A stretch of 64,000 nt of DNA, from positions 806,001 through 870,000 of the forward strand of contig OZ243947.1 of NCBI GenBank assembly GCA_965214375.1, read 5' to 3'. The stretch is from Endobugula sp965214375. GTDB taxonomy: Bacteria > Pseudomonadota > Gammaproteobacteria > Pseudomonadales > Cellvibrionaceae. The stretch's first letter is position 1. Each line of letters starts with the position of its first letter. The notes below the pieces were generated by a model. It made no database searches. It had not been told where the DNA came from and saw nothing but the letters and a program-made list of their open reading frames with translations. The translations under genes were made by a program, and so were the position numbers. Positions 1 through 9,425 of this stretch are shown here, piece by piece.

Positions 1-139
1 GTGCAAAACCACACCCTTCTTCATTCCAGTAGCCGACATCGTCAGGACCACGATGATGTAATGACTCCGCGGCTATTTGTAAATGTTTATCATCTACATA
101 ATGCCCATTAAAGTTAATACGCCCAACAATACCACACAT
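1..139 (-). CDS. Asparagine synthase-type glutamine amidotransferase, N-terminal fragment (runs off window)
   Basis: A reading frame begins with ATG at 139 on the minus strand and stays open to the window edge. It encodes 46 residues starting M-C-G-I-V-G, the class II glutamine amidotransferase N-terminus in which Cys2 is the nucleophile. A conserved-looking H-H-R-G-P-D-D stretch follows near residue 35, as in asparagine synthetase B. The rest of the protein lies outside the window, so the synthase domain cannot be checked. It would be the second AsnB-like protein of this cluster; the other is at 12,349-14,277. In glycan loci such proteins often amidate uronic acids, which is only an inference here. 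It sits 12 bases after the preceding methyltransferase and probably shares its transcript. Confidence 0.8.
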   Translation of the reverse strand, partial: MCGIVGRINFNGHYVDDKHLQIAAESLHHRGPDDVGYWNEEGCGFA

Positions 140-151
140 CAGTTATCAACC

Positions 152-1114
152 TTATTTTTTACCACGGCCGACAACGCCATTATCACCATAAAAAACATCT
201 ACTTCTTTAAAACCAGCCTGCTTAAACCATGCTTCTACGGTTTTCTTTGTCTTTGGATGATCATGTGCAGGAGAATACATATCCAATGTATCCAGAATTG
301 CCCATTGTTCATTGATTTCTTTAGTTAAACCTAAATGAGAAAATTCAACAATAGGAACTAGTCGAGCACCCGCTCGCCCTAAACACTTTCTAAGGAATTT
401 TGCAGCAGGAATCAATTTTGGTGCTACTCTAGAAATTAATCGGTATAACTTTTCTCTATCCATACGCATAGTTAACGGGCGCAAAATATACTTCCAATGC
501 AAGTAGTGATACCAACTCTGGGTATAAATATCGATATAAAGATAACCACCCTCTTTAACTTTAGATGCTAAGCTAAAAAATGCTTTTTCAGGGTCAGGCG
601 TGTGCTGTATTACACCCAAACAAAACACATGATCAAAAATTTTATCTGCAAAAGGCATGTTGAATATATTCCCTTGAAACAGGGTCAAATTTTCTGCCGA
701 GCCGTTATTTTTTGCATTGGCATCAACTGCTCGAGAATAGTCGAAAGAATACAGATCGGCTTTTGTTTTTACCAATACCTCTGTAAATCGACCAGCACCA
801 GACCCTGCTTCAAGTATCGTTTGCCCACTTAAATCTGTTGTTTCATTCCAGTGCGTCACCGCATATAAGCGTTTAGTCGAAATAGGTAAACCGGTATAGC
901 TATCTAGTTGAGTTTTTCGATGAATATTCCATTGATAACCAAAAGATTCACTATAATTATCTATTTCTGTAATTCTCGGTATATCTTCTAATATTGGAAA
1001 TCTTTGCGGACAAGAATCACAAATTAACTCTTTCTCGTCTTGCGCCACTGAAAAGTTACTAGAACAACAAGTGGTACATAAAAATTCTATTTTTTTGTTT
1101 TGACTATTACTCAT
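152..1114 (-). CDS. Class I SAM-dependent methyltransferase with N-terminal zinc-ribbon-like segment
   Basis: 320 residues. The N-terminus carries paired cysteines (C-T-T-C-C near residues 13-17 and C-D-S-C near 32-35), a Trm112-like or zinc-ribbon segment often found on sugar methyltransferases. A Rossmann SAM-binding motif follows (L-E-A-G-S-G-A-G-R-F near 100), then F-C-L-G-V-I-Q-H-T-P-D-P near 165, typical of the Methyltransf_11 fold. The substrate is not evident; a sugar or lipid-linked glycan intermediate is the likely target given the neighbours. It lies between a GtrA-like gene upstream and an AsnB-like gene downstream. Family assignment is firm; the reaction is not. Confidence 0.85.
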   Translation of the reverse strand: MSNSQNKKIEFLCTTCCSSNFSVAQDEKELICDSCPQRFPILEDIPRITEIDNYSESFGYQWNIHRKTQLDSYTGLPISTKRLYAVTHWNETTDLSGQTILEAGSGAGRFTEVLVKTKADLYSFDYSRAVDANAKNNGSAENLTLFQGNIFNMPFADKIFDHVFCLGVIQHTPDPEKAFFSLASKVKEGGYLYIDIYTQSWYHYLHWKYILRPLTMRMDREKLYRLISRVAPKLIPAAKFLRKCLGRAGARLVPIVEFSHLGLTKEINEQWAILDTLDMYSPAHDHPKTKKTVEAWFKQAGFKEVDVFYGDNGVVGRGKK

Positions 1115-1132
1115 AAAAAACTTTCACCATAA

Positions 1133-1522
1133 TTAATCATCATTCGATAGCGCAGCAAACGTCCAATAATTGTTTAATAAATAATTATTGGACGCGACAA
1201 TGATGAACATTGCTATTTGACCATACATATACCACCAGCCTAATATATGTGTTGTTACATACATAATCGAAAGATTAAGAAATAAACCTATACCAGTAAC
1301 CACCATATAACGTAAACATGCCGTACGATGATCATTTTTAGAACGAAAAATCCAACGGTGGCTTAGTAAATAGGAGGGAATAAATACTGGGATAAAACTC
1401 AAAAAAGAGGCCAACACAGGATCAAATGCAAGCTTTTCAACCATACAAGCAAGCAGCAGCAGATAGACAAGATAACCGCCAGCACCGACTAAACCATACT
1501 GAATGATCGACCTCAGTTGCAT
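1133..1522 (-). CDS. GtrA-family small membrane protein
   Basis: 129 residues, strongly hydrophobic, with about four predicted membrane segments (roughly residues 8-28, 35-55, 75-95 and 100-120). Length and pattern match the GtrA family, proposed flippases or translocators of undecaprenyl-phosphate-linked sugars acting with a GtrB-type glycosyltransferase. Such a transferase lies two genes upstream (2,363-3,316), which supports the pairing. The start gives a normal family N-terminus (M-Q-L-R-S-I-I-Q-Y-G). The function in flipping is known only for the family, not shown here. Confidence 0.85.
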   Translation of the reverse strand: MQLRSIIQYGLVGAGGYLVYLLLLACMVEKLAFDPVLASFLSFIPVFIPSYLLSHRWIFRSKNDHRTACLRYMVVTGIGLFLNLSIMYVTTHILGWWYMYGQIAMFIIVASNNYLLNNYWTFAALSNDD

Positions 1523-1580
1523 ATACTTAACGCTTGCGTGCTATAACATACATAATATCGTACATGTTGCTATAAATATC

Positions 1581-2300
1581 CTAATTGGTCACACGGGTTT
1601 TTTTCAAAAAGTTATACAACCATGAAAAGTTGGAACGTAACGTTAAAATATTGTATGCAATATTGTCGACACTGCGATAGAAGCCAAAATGCTCTACATG
1701 AATAACATCATACCCATAGCGATCAAGCAATTGCGTAAGTGTGTTCACTGAAAAATAATGTGCATGTGTCGGCGGGTGAATTAAACGACATTTGTTTTTT
1801 CTCCAACGAGCTACACGACTATCGATATCACCAGTAGTTACCGTTAACAAGCCACCTGATGACATATTTTCACCGAGCTTTTCAATATACTTATCAGGTG
1901 CACGCAAATGCTCGATAGTGTCCCAAAGACAAGCTACGTCAAACTGCTTATTCTCAAAATACCACTCTAATAAATCGGGTTTATACGCATTCAAGCCTAA
2001 TTGATCACGCGCATATTCAACACCTGCTGGAGTAACATCAACACCAGAAACATGGCTAAATTCTTTCTCGGCCATTTCAAGAAAAAAACTATAAGCGCAA
2101 CCAACTTCTACTACTGACTGATGACGATTTGGGTCTATATACTTTTTTAACACTTCCAAACGTTTGGAAAAATTTTTTTCTAATACCTTCTTGTCAGTTA
2201 AATAATCCGAATATTCTTCACCCTTAAAATAATCAGAATGGTATAGCACTTCGAATTCTGCCTGTATCATATCAACATCAGCATATATATTCACAATCAC
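1581..2300 (-). CDS. Class I SAM-dependent methyltransferase
   Basis: Up to 239 residues. A SAM-binding motif is seen near residue 66 (V-V-E-V-G-C-A-Y-S), then a motif near 125 (L-W-D-T-I-E-H-L) characteristic of Methyltransf_23/ubiE-like enzymes. The upstream start at 2,300 is GTG with no clear ribosome-binding site; an ATG at 2,270 would give a protein 10 residues shorter and is equally possible. It probably methylates a sugar or lipid-linked intermediate of the surface glycan. It lies between the GtrB-like transferase and the GtrA-like gene. Confidence 0.8.
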   Translation of the reverse strand: MIVNIYADVDMIQAEFEVLYHSDYFKGEEYSDYLTDKKVLEKNFSKRLEVLKKYIDPNRHQSVVEVGCAYSFFLEMAEKEFSHVSGVDVTPAGVEYARDQLGLNAYKPDLLEWYFENKQFDVACLWDTIEHLRAPDKYIEKLGENMSSGGLLTVTTGDIDSRVARWRKNKCRLIHPPTHAHYFSVNTLTQLLDRYGYDVIHVEHFGFYRSVDNIAYNILTLRSNFSWLYNFLKKTRVTN

Positions 2301-2362
2301 AACAACTCACAATACCTGTATACAACGCAGTAGATTTTTCAGAATCACAAATAATACAACGA

Positions 2363-3316
2363 TTAGTCAATGTTAATACATTCCTCAACCAGGTATAAAG
2401 GACGGGCTTTCACCTCATCAAATATAGCCCCTATATACTCTCCAATGATTCCCATAAACAACAACTGAATGCCGCCAAAGATGGAAATCAAAATACTTAT
2501 TGTGGTCCAACCAGATGGAATTTGGTCATTTACAAAGTAACTACCTAAAATAAAAACACCAAATAACATTCCTAAAAATGATACCAATAAACCTAACATA
2601 ACGGCATATTGCAACGGCTTTTTACTAAATGAAACGATACCAGCAGAAGCAAACCTGATCATTCTTGACCAGTTATATTTACTTTCACCTTCAGCCCTTA
2701 CACTAGGCTCATAACCAATACCATGACGATTAAAGCCTACCCAACTAAACAAACCTCGTAAAAACTGATTACGCTCACGAATATTATGTTTAAACACATT
2801 AGCTACTCGACGCGAGATAAGACGGTAGTCAGCTTCACCCTGCGCTAGCGGAATATCAGATAAGACATTCATCAAGCGATAAAAGCCTCTAGAACCTATA
2901 CGCTTTAGAGCACTGTTATCTTTAGGTTCTTTTCTGATGGTATAGACGACATCATTACCTTTCTCATAGGCATCTAATAGCTGGGGAATCAGTCCTGGTG
3001 GATGCTGTAAATCTGCATCCATCATGATGATGGCATCGCTATCACAATGGTCTATACCTGCAACCAGTGACATTTGGTGACCAAAACGATTACTCAGTAG
3101 CAACACTTGAACTCGTTTATCTTTCTGCGCTAAACGACCAAGAATATCAAAGGTATTATCTGTACCACGATCCATTACATAGAGAATCCGCCACTGATAA
3201 CGATCTTCCACACTCTCTAATACCGAACTCAGTGCTTGATGAAACAACTCAATCACATCTTGCTCATTATAAACGGGGCAAATAATCTGTAAGCTAGGTA
3301 AATTTTTTGGTTCCAT
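2363..3316 (-). CDS. GtrB/DPM1-like family 2 glycosyltransferase with C-terminal membrane anchor
   Basis: GT2 protein of 317 residues from the chosen start. The N-terminal GT-A domain carries the D-A-D-L-Q-H-P-P-G motif near residue 95, in place of the DXD metal site. The C-terminal third holds two long hydrophobic segments (around 235-260 and 270-300). This is the layout of undecaprenyl-phosphate glucosyltransferases such as GtrB/ArnC, which load a sugar onto a lipid carrier at the inner membrane. The ATG at 3,316 was chosen because it overlaps the upstream stop as TGATG, implying translational coupling; a longer frame to 3,355 also exists. Likely partner: the GtrA-like protein at 1,133-1,522. 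Confidence 0.88.
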   Translation of the reverse strand: MEPKNLPSLQIICPVYNEQDVIELFHQALSSVLESVEDRYQWRILYVMDRGTDNTFDILGRLAQKDKRVQVLLLSNRFGHQMSLVAGIDHCDSDAIIMMDADLQHPPGLIPQLLDAYEKGNDVVYTIRKEPKDNSALKRIGSRGFYRLMNVLSDIPLAQGEADYRLISRRVANVFKHNIRERNQFLRGLFSWVGFNRHGIGYEPSVRAEGESKYNWSRMIRFASAGIVSFSKKPLQYAVMLGLLVSFLGMLFGVFILGSYFVNDQIPSGWTTISILISIFGGIQLLFMGIIGEYIGAIFDEVKARPLYLVEECINID

Positions 3317-4227
3317 CAAGATAATTCTAACATTTGTTTTATTGAAGATTGCCAAGAGATAAACTCGTACGGCCCCACCAATCGTAGCAACTCGCTATTG
3401 TCGCCATAATGCGTTTTTATATCAACCTTTCTTATGCGTCCTGATTCAGACTTTACTGAAATATCGAGCTGTGTAACTTCAAGCATATAATCAATCATAG
3501 TTCTCAATGACAGTGCCTTGTTAGAACAAATATTAATAGTTTGGCCGTTGAGCTGATCAAGATTGATCAATTGCCAACAAATATTCACCACATCTTGAAC
3601 GTCGACAAAGTCACGGTAAATATCAATATTTCCAGTATACAACGTGCCTTCGTCGCCTCTTCTAACCATTTCTTTTATTTGTGATACAAAACTCCCAATA
3701 GCCATGTAGGAAGGCATGCCCTTACCTAATATCGTAAAGGGTCGTACGACCAATATATGACCACCTCTATGAGCCCAAGATGTTGCACAGTGCGTTTGTG
3801 CTAGCTTACTAATACCATAATCATTATACGGCTGGCAGACAGAATGCTCATTGAGTGGCAAATGTGTTTCTTCAACTAAACCATATTCAGCAGCACTACC
3901 AAACATGAGGCATTTTATTTTATCCTGCAATCCGGCTATACTAATAGCTTCAAGAATATCTGTCCCAAGGCAAGCATTAATCGTCAATGCTTGACGTATA
4001 TTTGTCGTTTGGGAAGAACCCGCCAAATGAAACAAATAATCTGGTTGAATATCTTCTATAAGAGAAACAAAAGTTTCTTTTTGCCATGGATTCTGTAAGT
4101 CGTAATGCTTTTGACTCGCCGCAACGGTAGTACGGCCCAGCGTAAATACTTCTACATTTTTTTCAATCAAAAAATCTATAAGGTGAGCACCAACAAAACC
4201 AGATGCACCTGTAAGTAACGCTTTCAT
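3316..4227 (-). CDS. NAD(P)-dependent epimerase/dehydratase (extended SDR, GDP-sugar reductase-like)
   Basis: 303 residues. The N-terminal nucleotide-binding motif is T-G-A-S-G-F-V-G. The catalytic tyrosine-lysine pair sits in Y-G-I-S-K near residue 137, preceded by a serine-rich strand (L-M-F-G-S-A-A-E-Y). Overall pattern resembles GDP-mannose 4,6-dehydratase/GDP-4-keto-6-deoxymannose reductase relatives. It is immediately downstream of a sugar-1-phosphate nucleotidyltransferase (2-base gap), suggesting the two make one activated deoxysugar. The stop overlaps the next start by one base (TGATG). Exact substrate unknown. Confidence 0.85.
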   Translation of the reverse strand: MKALLTGASGFVGAHLIDFLIEKNVEVFTLGRTTVAASQKHYDLQNPWQKETFVSLIEDIQPDYLFHLAGSSQTTNIRQALTINACLGTDILEAISIAGLQDKIKCLMFGSAAEYGLVEETHLPLNEHSVCQPYNDYGISKLAQTHCATSWAHRGGHILVVRPFTILGKGMPSYMAIGSFVSQIKEMVRRGDEGTLYTGNIDIYRDFVDVQDVVNICWQLINLDQLNGQTINICSNKALSLRTMIDYMLEVTQLDISVKSESGRIRKVDIKTHYGDNSELLRLVGPYEFISWQSSIKQMLELS

Positions 4228-4229
4228 TT

Positions 4230-4943
4230 TTAATCTTTTAGGAACATTGATCGATTGGATTCAAAAATATCCGTAGCACGCTGATAATCATCAATGCGTC
4301 CTATGTCCAACCAGTCGCAATCTTGCTGGTGGCAAACAACTCGTTGACCCGATTGAGCAAGCTGCATCATTAAATCAGGAAGATCAAGGTACTCCCCTGT
4401 TTTGACTATTTTACTAAGAGCTTGTTTATTTAACACATTGATACCCATACTCACATCATAATCATAAGAGGGTTTTTCTCGATAACCTAACAAACAATTA
4501 TCTTCGTTATAATCAACAACACCATAATCTATATTAACAGTTCTTCGATGCAAGGAAATTGTTGCTGCAGACTCTGTAGCAATATGCTCATGGAAGAGCT
4601 TCGAATAATCTAAAGTTGTCAGTAAGTCACCATTCATAACAAGAAAATCATCTTCAAGACGATCCATCGCTAACGCAATGGGGCCTGCGGTGCCTAGTGG
4701 TTTATCCTCAAAGGAATAACTGATCGACAAGTCATAACGCTCACCATTTTGAAAAAAGGATTCAAACAAATGGTGCATATAGCCTACTGCCAAAATAACA
4801 GAAGCCACTCCAGACGACTTTAATTGCCTTAATATAATTTCTAAAATTGGCATATCGCCAATTGGCATCAGCGGTTTAGGTAAGACTGTTGTATATGGCC
4901 GAAGGCGAGCGCCCTTACCACCGGCTAATATTAATGCCTGCAT
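4230..4943 (-). CDS. Sugar-1-phosphate nucleotidyltransferase
   Basis: 237 residues. The N-terminal signature L-A-G-G-K-G-A-R-L-R-P followed by L-P-K-P-L-M-P-I is the nucleotide-binding loop and phosphate-contacting lysine region of RmlA/ManC-type enzymes. M-N-G-D-L near residue 105 gives the metal-binding aspartate. The protein lacks a C-terminal left-handed helix domain and is closest in layout to short pyrophosphorylases such as HddC or N-acetylmuramate-1-phosphate uridylyltransferase. It should make an NDP-sugar for the adjacent SDR enzyme. Nucleotide and sugar specificity cannot be read from the sequence. Confidence 0.85.
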   Translation of the reverse strand: MQALILAGGKGARLRPYTTVLPKPLMPIGDMPILEIILRQLKSSGVASVILAVGYMHHLFESFFQNGERYDLSISYSFEDKPLGTAGPIALAMDRLEDDFLVMNGDLLTTLDYSKLFHEHIATESAATISLHRRTVNIDYGVVDYNEDNCLLGYREKPSYDYDVSMGINVLNKQALSKIVKTGEYLDLPDLMMQLAQSGQRVVCHQQDCDWLDIGRIDDYQRATDIFESNRSMFLKD

Positions 4944-5012
4944 ATTGTTTCTATATCCTTTACATTTACTTTTTAAAACTTTTAATATCTTTCAAAGCCA
5001 AACTATAAATCG

Positions 5013-6617
5013 TTAATTGCTATCCAAAATTAATAATAACTTATTACCATTATGAACGACTTGTAATACATTTTGATTTAATTGTATTGACAGGTAACGC
5101 AAGCCTACTGCTCTTTCTAACCAAAATATATGCGTATTTATTTTCTCTTCTACACCTGAAACAATCACTGCATTACGATATCTTAATATTTCTTTTTGCT
5201 GTACCTTACCGGCAACATTTTGCCAATGATTTAATTCTTCCTTTAAACCTGCATAATAGCCATATTGAATCAACGATAAACTTATTATTGAAAAAAACAG
5301 TAAAATTTTAATTATCCATTTTATATACAACTCAGAAAAAAAGGACAACCATAAGATAAAAAAACCAAATGCCGCAACACCTAAGCCAATAGACGGAAGC
5401 ATTAAAGTATATGGAGGAATATTTACTTTATTATAAACAAAAAATGGAGCCAACGTTACCACAACCCATAAACCTCCAATAACCAAACATAACCATGCAG
5501 TTTGGTTGTTCATAGAAGGAACTAAATTCGGTATAAAAAAAACACAAAACCCTAACATTAGAATTGCAGACATCATTATGTAGCCTGAAGCGCCGGCCAT
5601 TATCAAACTGTTAAAGGAATAAATAATGCTATCCGATAAAAATTTAACGCCTCGTCCTAGGCGACCTAGAAAACTCCACAATCTTCCAGAGATTACTTTA
5701 TTAACACTCACTTTTTTTTGTACAATATCATTATATTCTTTAGCGAATACACGGACATCTAAATCAGCTGGAAAAATATCGATGGAAGATGATCCGTCAA
5801 GAGATAGACTATCTAAAACATCACTCTCAAATGTACCACCAAGAGCAATTTTTTCTTGTGATGCAATACTAACGTTCCCATTAACGCTCTTTAAACTAAC
5901 TAGTTTAGGGTTACTATCTGAAGAAAGGTATGACACCAAAAAAATGAGAGAAATTATCCCTAAAATCATTAAAGGAACAATTATCTTTTTTACCACTTCT
6001 TTCCAGTTACTGCTATAAACAGCAAAAATTATTAAAAGACCAATGACTGCGGCTAATCCAAGCAATTGTTCATAGCTAAACAATAATAACAGCCAAGCAA
6101 CTGATAAGAGAAAAAATATACCATACGACTGTTGAATAGCCGCGTTTAATAGAGGACGAATAATTACAACCGTAAACAATGTTGCAAAGACCATCATGAA
6201 ACTAGAAATTTGCCAATATACCGTTGGATTAAATGGAAAAAACAAGAAAAATAATGCAACAAAAGTACCTGCAGAAACACTGCCAGTTAATTTAAAAACT
6301 TCTCGGCATAATACTAATGATAATATCAAATAGCATAACTGATACCCCAGATAGAGTAAAAAAGAATTCTCTGGAAACAAGGCATAGTAGATATATAAAA
6401 GGGTAATACCAACTGGCCGATATGACCAACCATACTCATTTAACCAATGAGCGATCGCCCCTTCAAGAGAAAGTGCTTCCATCGCTTGGTATGCATTAAC
6501 ATCATCACCATACAGGCCGGGTTCACCCAGAAGAAAAAGCGGTAGCATTAACACGATGGAAGAAAGCACCAACCAGAGATAAGGTCTTGTCAACCATTGT
6601 TGAATTTTATTAAACAA
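5013..6617 (-). CDS. Polytopic membrane protein, putative GT-C-fold glycosyltransferase
   Basis: 534 residues with roughly ten or more hydrophobic segments, and a hydrophilic stretch at about residues 230-310. After the first membrane segment comes an acidic loop G-L-Y-G-D-D-V-N-A-Y followed by Y-R-P-V-G-I, reminiscent of the first extracytoplasmic loop of GT-C lipid-sugar-dependent glycosyltransferases, where one or two acidic residues are catalytic. I do not recognise a named family. The gene lies 4 bases before a GT2 gene in the same transcript. A flippase or polymerase is an alternative, but the D-D loop favours a periplasmic transferase. Confidence 0.6.
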   Translation of the reverse strand: MFNKIQQWLTRPYLWLVLSSIVLMLPLFLLGEPGLYGDDVNAYQAMEALSLEGAIAHWLNEYGWSYRPVGITLLYIYYALFPENSFLLYLGYQLCYLILSLVLCREVFKLTGSVSAGTFVALFFLFFPFNPTVYWQISSFMMVFATLFTVVIIRPLLNAAIQQSYGIFFLLSVAWLLLLFSYEQLLGLAAVIGLLIIFAVYSSNWKEVVKKIIVPLMILGIISLIFLVSYLSSDSNPKLVSLKSVNGNVSIASQEKIALGGTFESDVLDSLSLDGSSSIDIFPADLDVRVFAKEYNDIVQKKVSVNKVISGRLWSFLGRLGRGVKFLSDSIIYSFNSLIMAGASGYIMMSAILMLGFCVFFIPNLVPSMNNQTAWLCLVIGGLWVVVTLAPFFVYNKVNIPPYTLMLPSIGLGVAAFGFFILWLSFFSELYIKWIIKILLFFSIISLSLIQYGYYAGLKEELNHWQNVAGKVQQKEILRYRNAVIVSGVEEKINTHIFWLERAVGLRYLSIQLNQNVLQVVHNGNKLLLILDSN

Positions 6618-6620
6618 ACT

Positions 6621-7598
6621 CTATTCCTTATTAAGAAGATTTACCAAAAATTTTTCGATATCCTTTGGGTATGAAAAATTACACCCTCTATAACGCCAAA
6701 ACCAAGGATCTAACTTCAACGTAGCGAAAACATTTTTGACTAATGCGATTAATTCGATATTTCTTAGGTTCTGTCTGGCTCGATATAGGTGTTGCTTGGC
6801 TCCTATCTGATTCTGAAAATACATATTATCAAACCACTGATTAAATGATTCTTTCGCACTTTCCCACAAACCGCCATTCAACTCCATTATACCAACTTGA
6901 CCATGCTGTTTCTGGTAATAATTAACAAGTCCCATCACACCATACCTCATTTGTAATGCTTGTTGATCTTGCTTGCCCCAAGAATCCGCATGGCTTCTTA
7001 ATTGAATCAGCGGCCGCTCATAACCTTGAACTTTACCACCAGCTAATATCAACGCCAAATAGAAGTTATAGTCAATTGATTTTTCACAACGCCAATTATA
7101 TCCACCCATCTCTACAGCTAATTGACGACGATACATGACACTCGAGTGAGGAAAAGGATTTAATGATATAAGAGAAGCAAGAATATTCTCGTGTGTAACA
7201 GGGAATGTTGTTACACCTATTTTATTTCCCGATATATCTATTAATTCTGCATTACTATATACCAAAGTAATTTGGGGATTATTAATTAGCTGCTTATATT
7301 GATGCGATAAACGTTGTTTAAAACAGCAATCATCAGCATCAAGAATGGCTATATAATCACCTCTTGCAGCATTGAGCCCGACATTTAAGGCCTCAACACG
7401 CCCCATACGTCCTGGCTTTTGTAAGCAAATTCGTGAGTCATCATAATCAGAAATAATAGAACACGAATTGTCATCACTGCCATCATCTATAAGAATATAT
7501 TCATAATCTTCAAAATCTTGCTGAAGCACGCTATCTATAGTTTGGTTTAATGTATCCGCTGCATTAAAAAATGTAGTAATTATCGAAATTTTAGGCAT
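6621..7598 (-). CDS. Family 2 glycosyltransferase
   Basis: 325 residues. Classic GT-A start (S-I-I-T-T-F-F-N-A), then I-D-D-G-S-D-D-N-S near residue 40, and the metal-binding I-L-D-A-D-D near residue 87. No membrane segment is evident, so it is probably a peripheral cytoplasmic enzyme adding a sugar to a lipid-linked intermediate. Its start overlaps the stop of the upstream heparinase-like gene by 8 bases, indicating coupling. Donor and acceptor unknown. Confidence 0.88.
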   Translation of the reverse strand: MPKISIITTFFNAADTLNQTIDSVLQQDFEDYEYILIDDGSDDNSCSIISDYDDSRICLQKPGRMGRVEALNVGLNAARGDYIAILDADDCCFKQRLSHQYKQLINNPQITLVYSNAELIDISGNKIGVTTFPVTHENILASLISLNPFPHSSVMYRRQLAVEMGGYNWRCEKSIDYNFYLALILAGGKVQGYERPLIQLRSHADSWGKQDQQALQMRYGVMGLVNYYQKQHGQVGIMELNGGLWESAKESFNQWFDNMYFQNQIGAKQHLYRARQNLRNIELIALVKNVFATLKLDPWFWRYRGCNFSYPKDIEKFLVNLLNKE

Positions 7599-9384
7599 CT
7601 TTTAATTCATCATCGCTTGGATCAATTACGTCAAATGTTAACTTGATTGTTGATAATTGATGTTCTGAATCACTGTGCCAGTATAATCGAGTTGTTTGGC
7701 ACTGTTCGCCATAACGCGGAAAAAAAGTACTCGGCTCTAGTCGTAAAGTCGAAGAACCTTCAATAAAGATATTTACTACAATATCACTTATCTTTAACAA
7801 TAGATGTTTTGCACTTTGCTGTTCAACGACCGCTTCAGGTGAAAAATAAAGATAACCTTCGACTAGACCTATATTATTTATTTCGTCTGTTACACTCACT
7901 GAACTTGGTGAGGTTATGGTTAATTCACGCGTCCAATTAATTCGAGCATGATGCAATAACGACCAGCAGATGGAATTGTGATGATTATCACTATAGCAAT
8001 CCGCTTTACGCCGCGCACTACCACTAATGATAGATGCCCAACCATGTCCGGCAGGCAGTGCGCTCTGTCCATTTAATATAATGGTATTATGCATCTCCGC
8101 ACTAGTACCTTTTTCTCGATCAACATTCCCAGCTTGATAATCTAATCGACCAACATCAATGACAATAGGAAAGCCATTGTAGTATAAACAGTAACTCCCG
8201 AAGTCATTATGTCCATGTCCAACTGGATATTCATTTTTATCAGGGTGTGAGAAGGCCACCATATACCACTGATTTTTTATGTGTGTTAGCCAACCATCAC
8301 GATCCGATAAAGTGGTACATATCGGTGTCGATCTATTCCATAAGGTATTCCAATTTGCTTTTAATTTTTCCGAACAAGGGCTAAACCAGTCAAAAGGAGC
8401 ATCAGGTGATACATCACCAATACGGGGCATATCATCTAACTTTTTCAAATAACTCGGTAGTAACTGCTGGCTAGCAGCTACCATTTTCTCAGGCAGATCA
8501 TCCAGCCATTCTATAAAGGATTGATCATCGGTAATTTGTGCTATCTTTTCAATTTCTAGAATGCTGCGCGTCAATAACCACTGATAATGTGAAGATGCCT
8601 CACGTAAAAAGCCACCACCACCTACCATTACTGGCACATGGATTTTCAATACTTTTCGTCCAAGCTCACTTATAACTTCTCTATCAAGAAACTGGCCGGC
8701 AATATATAGTGCACGCGCGTTATTCAGAATATGGTTATTGACTATGCCACTCGCTGGATATTCTAGATTGGCGACCAAAAATACTACATGACGCTGAATA
8801 GCGCTTAACCACTGGCTAGCAAGTTCAACTTGGTCTTTTTGTGGCGCCAATATCTGCCAACAAACAATCCAATTACATAATCGTTCTGATACGGTATATG
8901 GTTGCCAAACAAGTTCAGATGTTGTGTTATCGAATTCATTCAACCACTGCGCTATGATTTCCAACATTTTAGATCGATCAGCTTCGTCAATACCTATAGC
9001 GAGCTTCTCAACAAAATAATGAAAGCGATGGCTAGACTGAACAACTTCTGGATCAATATCCTTTTTATCAAGTGAACGCCATAATGCAGATAATTGGGAA
9101 AGATCACACTTAGCACCAGCACAATTTATCTCAAAATCGACACCAGAAGCGATATGTTTAAGGTTATAAAAATTCCATTCCTTGGGCATACTGACAGGAA
9201 CTAAGGGACTCTTTTTCAATTCATTATACTGTGCACGAATTGATACAGGATAGTATGCTGGATGGTACATACCACGCAAACGCAACCTTATACGCGTCCG
9301 TAATGGCCTCAGAAAAACCAACAGTATAATGCTGTACCAATACTGCGGTTTGAGGCCGCATTCTTTCACTAGATGTAAAAGCAA
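7591..9384 (-). CDS. Heparinase II/III-like protein
   Basis: 597 residues. The N-terminal half is an alpha-helical region of the alginate-lyase/heparinase toroid type. The C-terminal beta-sandwich region contains G-H-G-H-N-D-F-G-S near residue 393 and the following V-I-D-V-G strand, characteristic of heparinase II/III-like C-terminal domains. Family members cleave uronic-acid-containing polysaccharides by beta-elimination, but relatives in polysaccharide biosynthesis loci are common and their role there is unclear. I see no signal peptide: the N-terminus is short and basic with a mildly hydrophobic patch. It sits between a CDP-alcohol phosphotransferase gene and a GT2 gene. Confidence 0.82.
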   Translation of the reverse strand: MLLHLVKECGLKPQYWYSIILLVFLRPLRTRIRLRLRGMYHPAYYPVSIRAQYNELKKSPLVPVSMPKEWNFYNLKHIASGVDFEINCAGAKCDLSQLSALWRSLDKKDIDPEVVQSSHRFHYFVEKLAIGIDEADRSKMLEIIAQWLNEFDNTTSELVWQPYTVSERLCNWIVCWQILAPQKDQVELASQWLSAIQRHVVFLVANLEYPASGIVNNHILNNARALYIAGQFLDREVISELGRKVLKIHVPVMVGGGGFLREASSHYQWLLTRSILEIEKIAQITDDQSFIEWLDDLPEKMVAASQQLLPSYLKKLDDMPRIGDVSPDAPFDWFSPCSEKLKANWNTLWNRSTPICTTLSDRDGWLTHIKNQWYMVAFSHPDKNEYPVGHGHNDFGSYCLYYNGFPIVIDVGRLDYQAGNVDREKGTSAEMHNTIILNGQSALPAGHGWASIISGSARRKADCYSDNHHNSICWSLLHHARINWTRELTITSPSSVSVTDEINNIGLVEGYLYFSPEAVVEQQSAKHLLLKISDIVVNIFIEGSSTLRLEPSTFFPRYGEQCQTTRLYWHSDSEHQLSTIKLTFDVIDPSDDELKDA

Positions 9385-9425
9385 TTTTTTTCCTAAGTGA
9401 TTTGATTTAATTTAGTAAAGAAATA

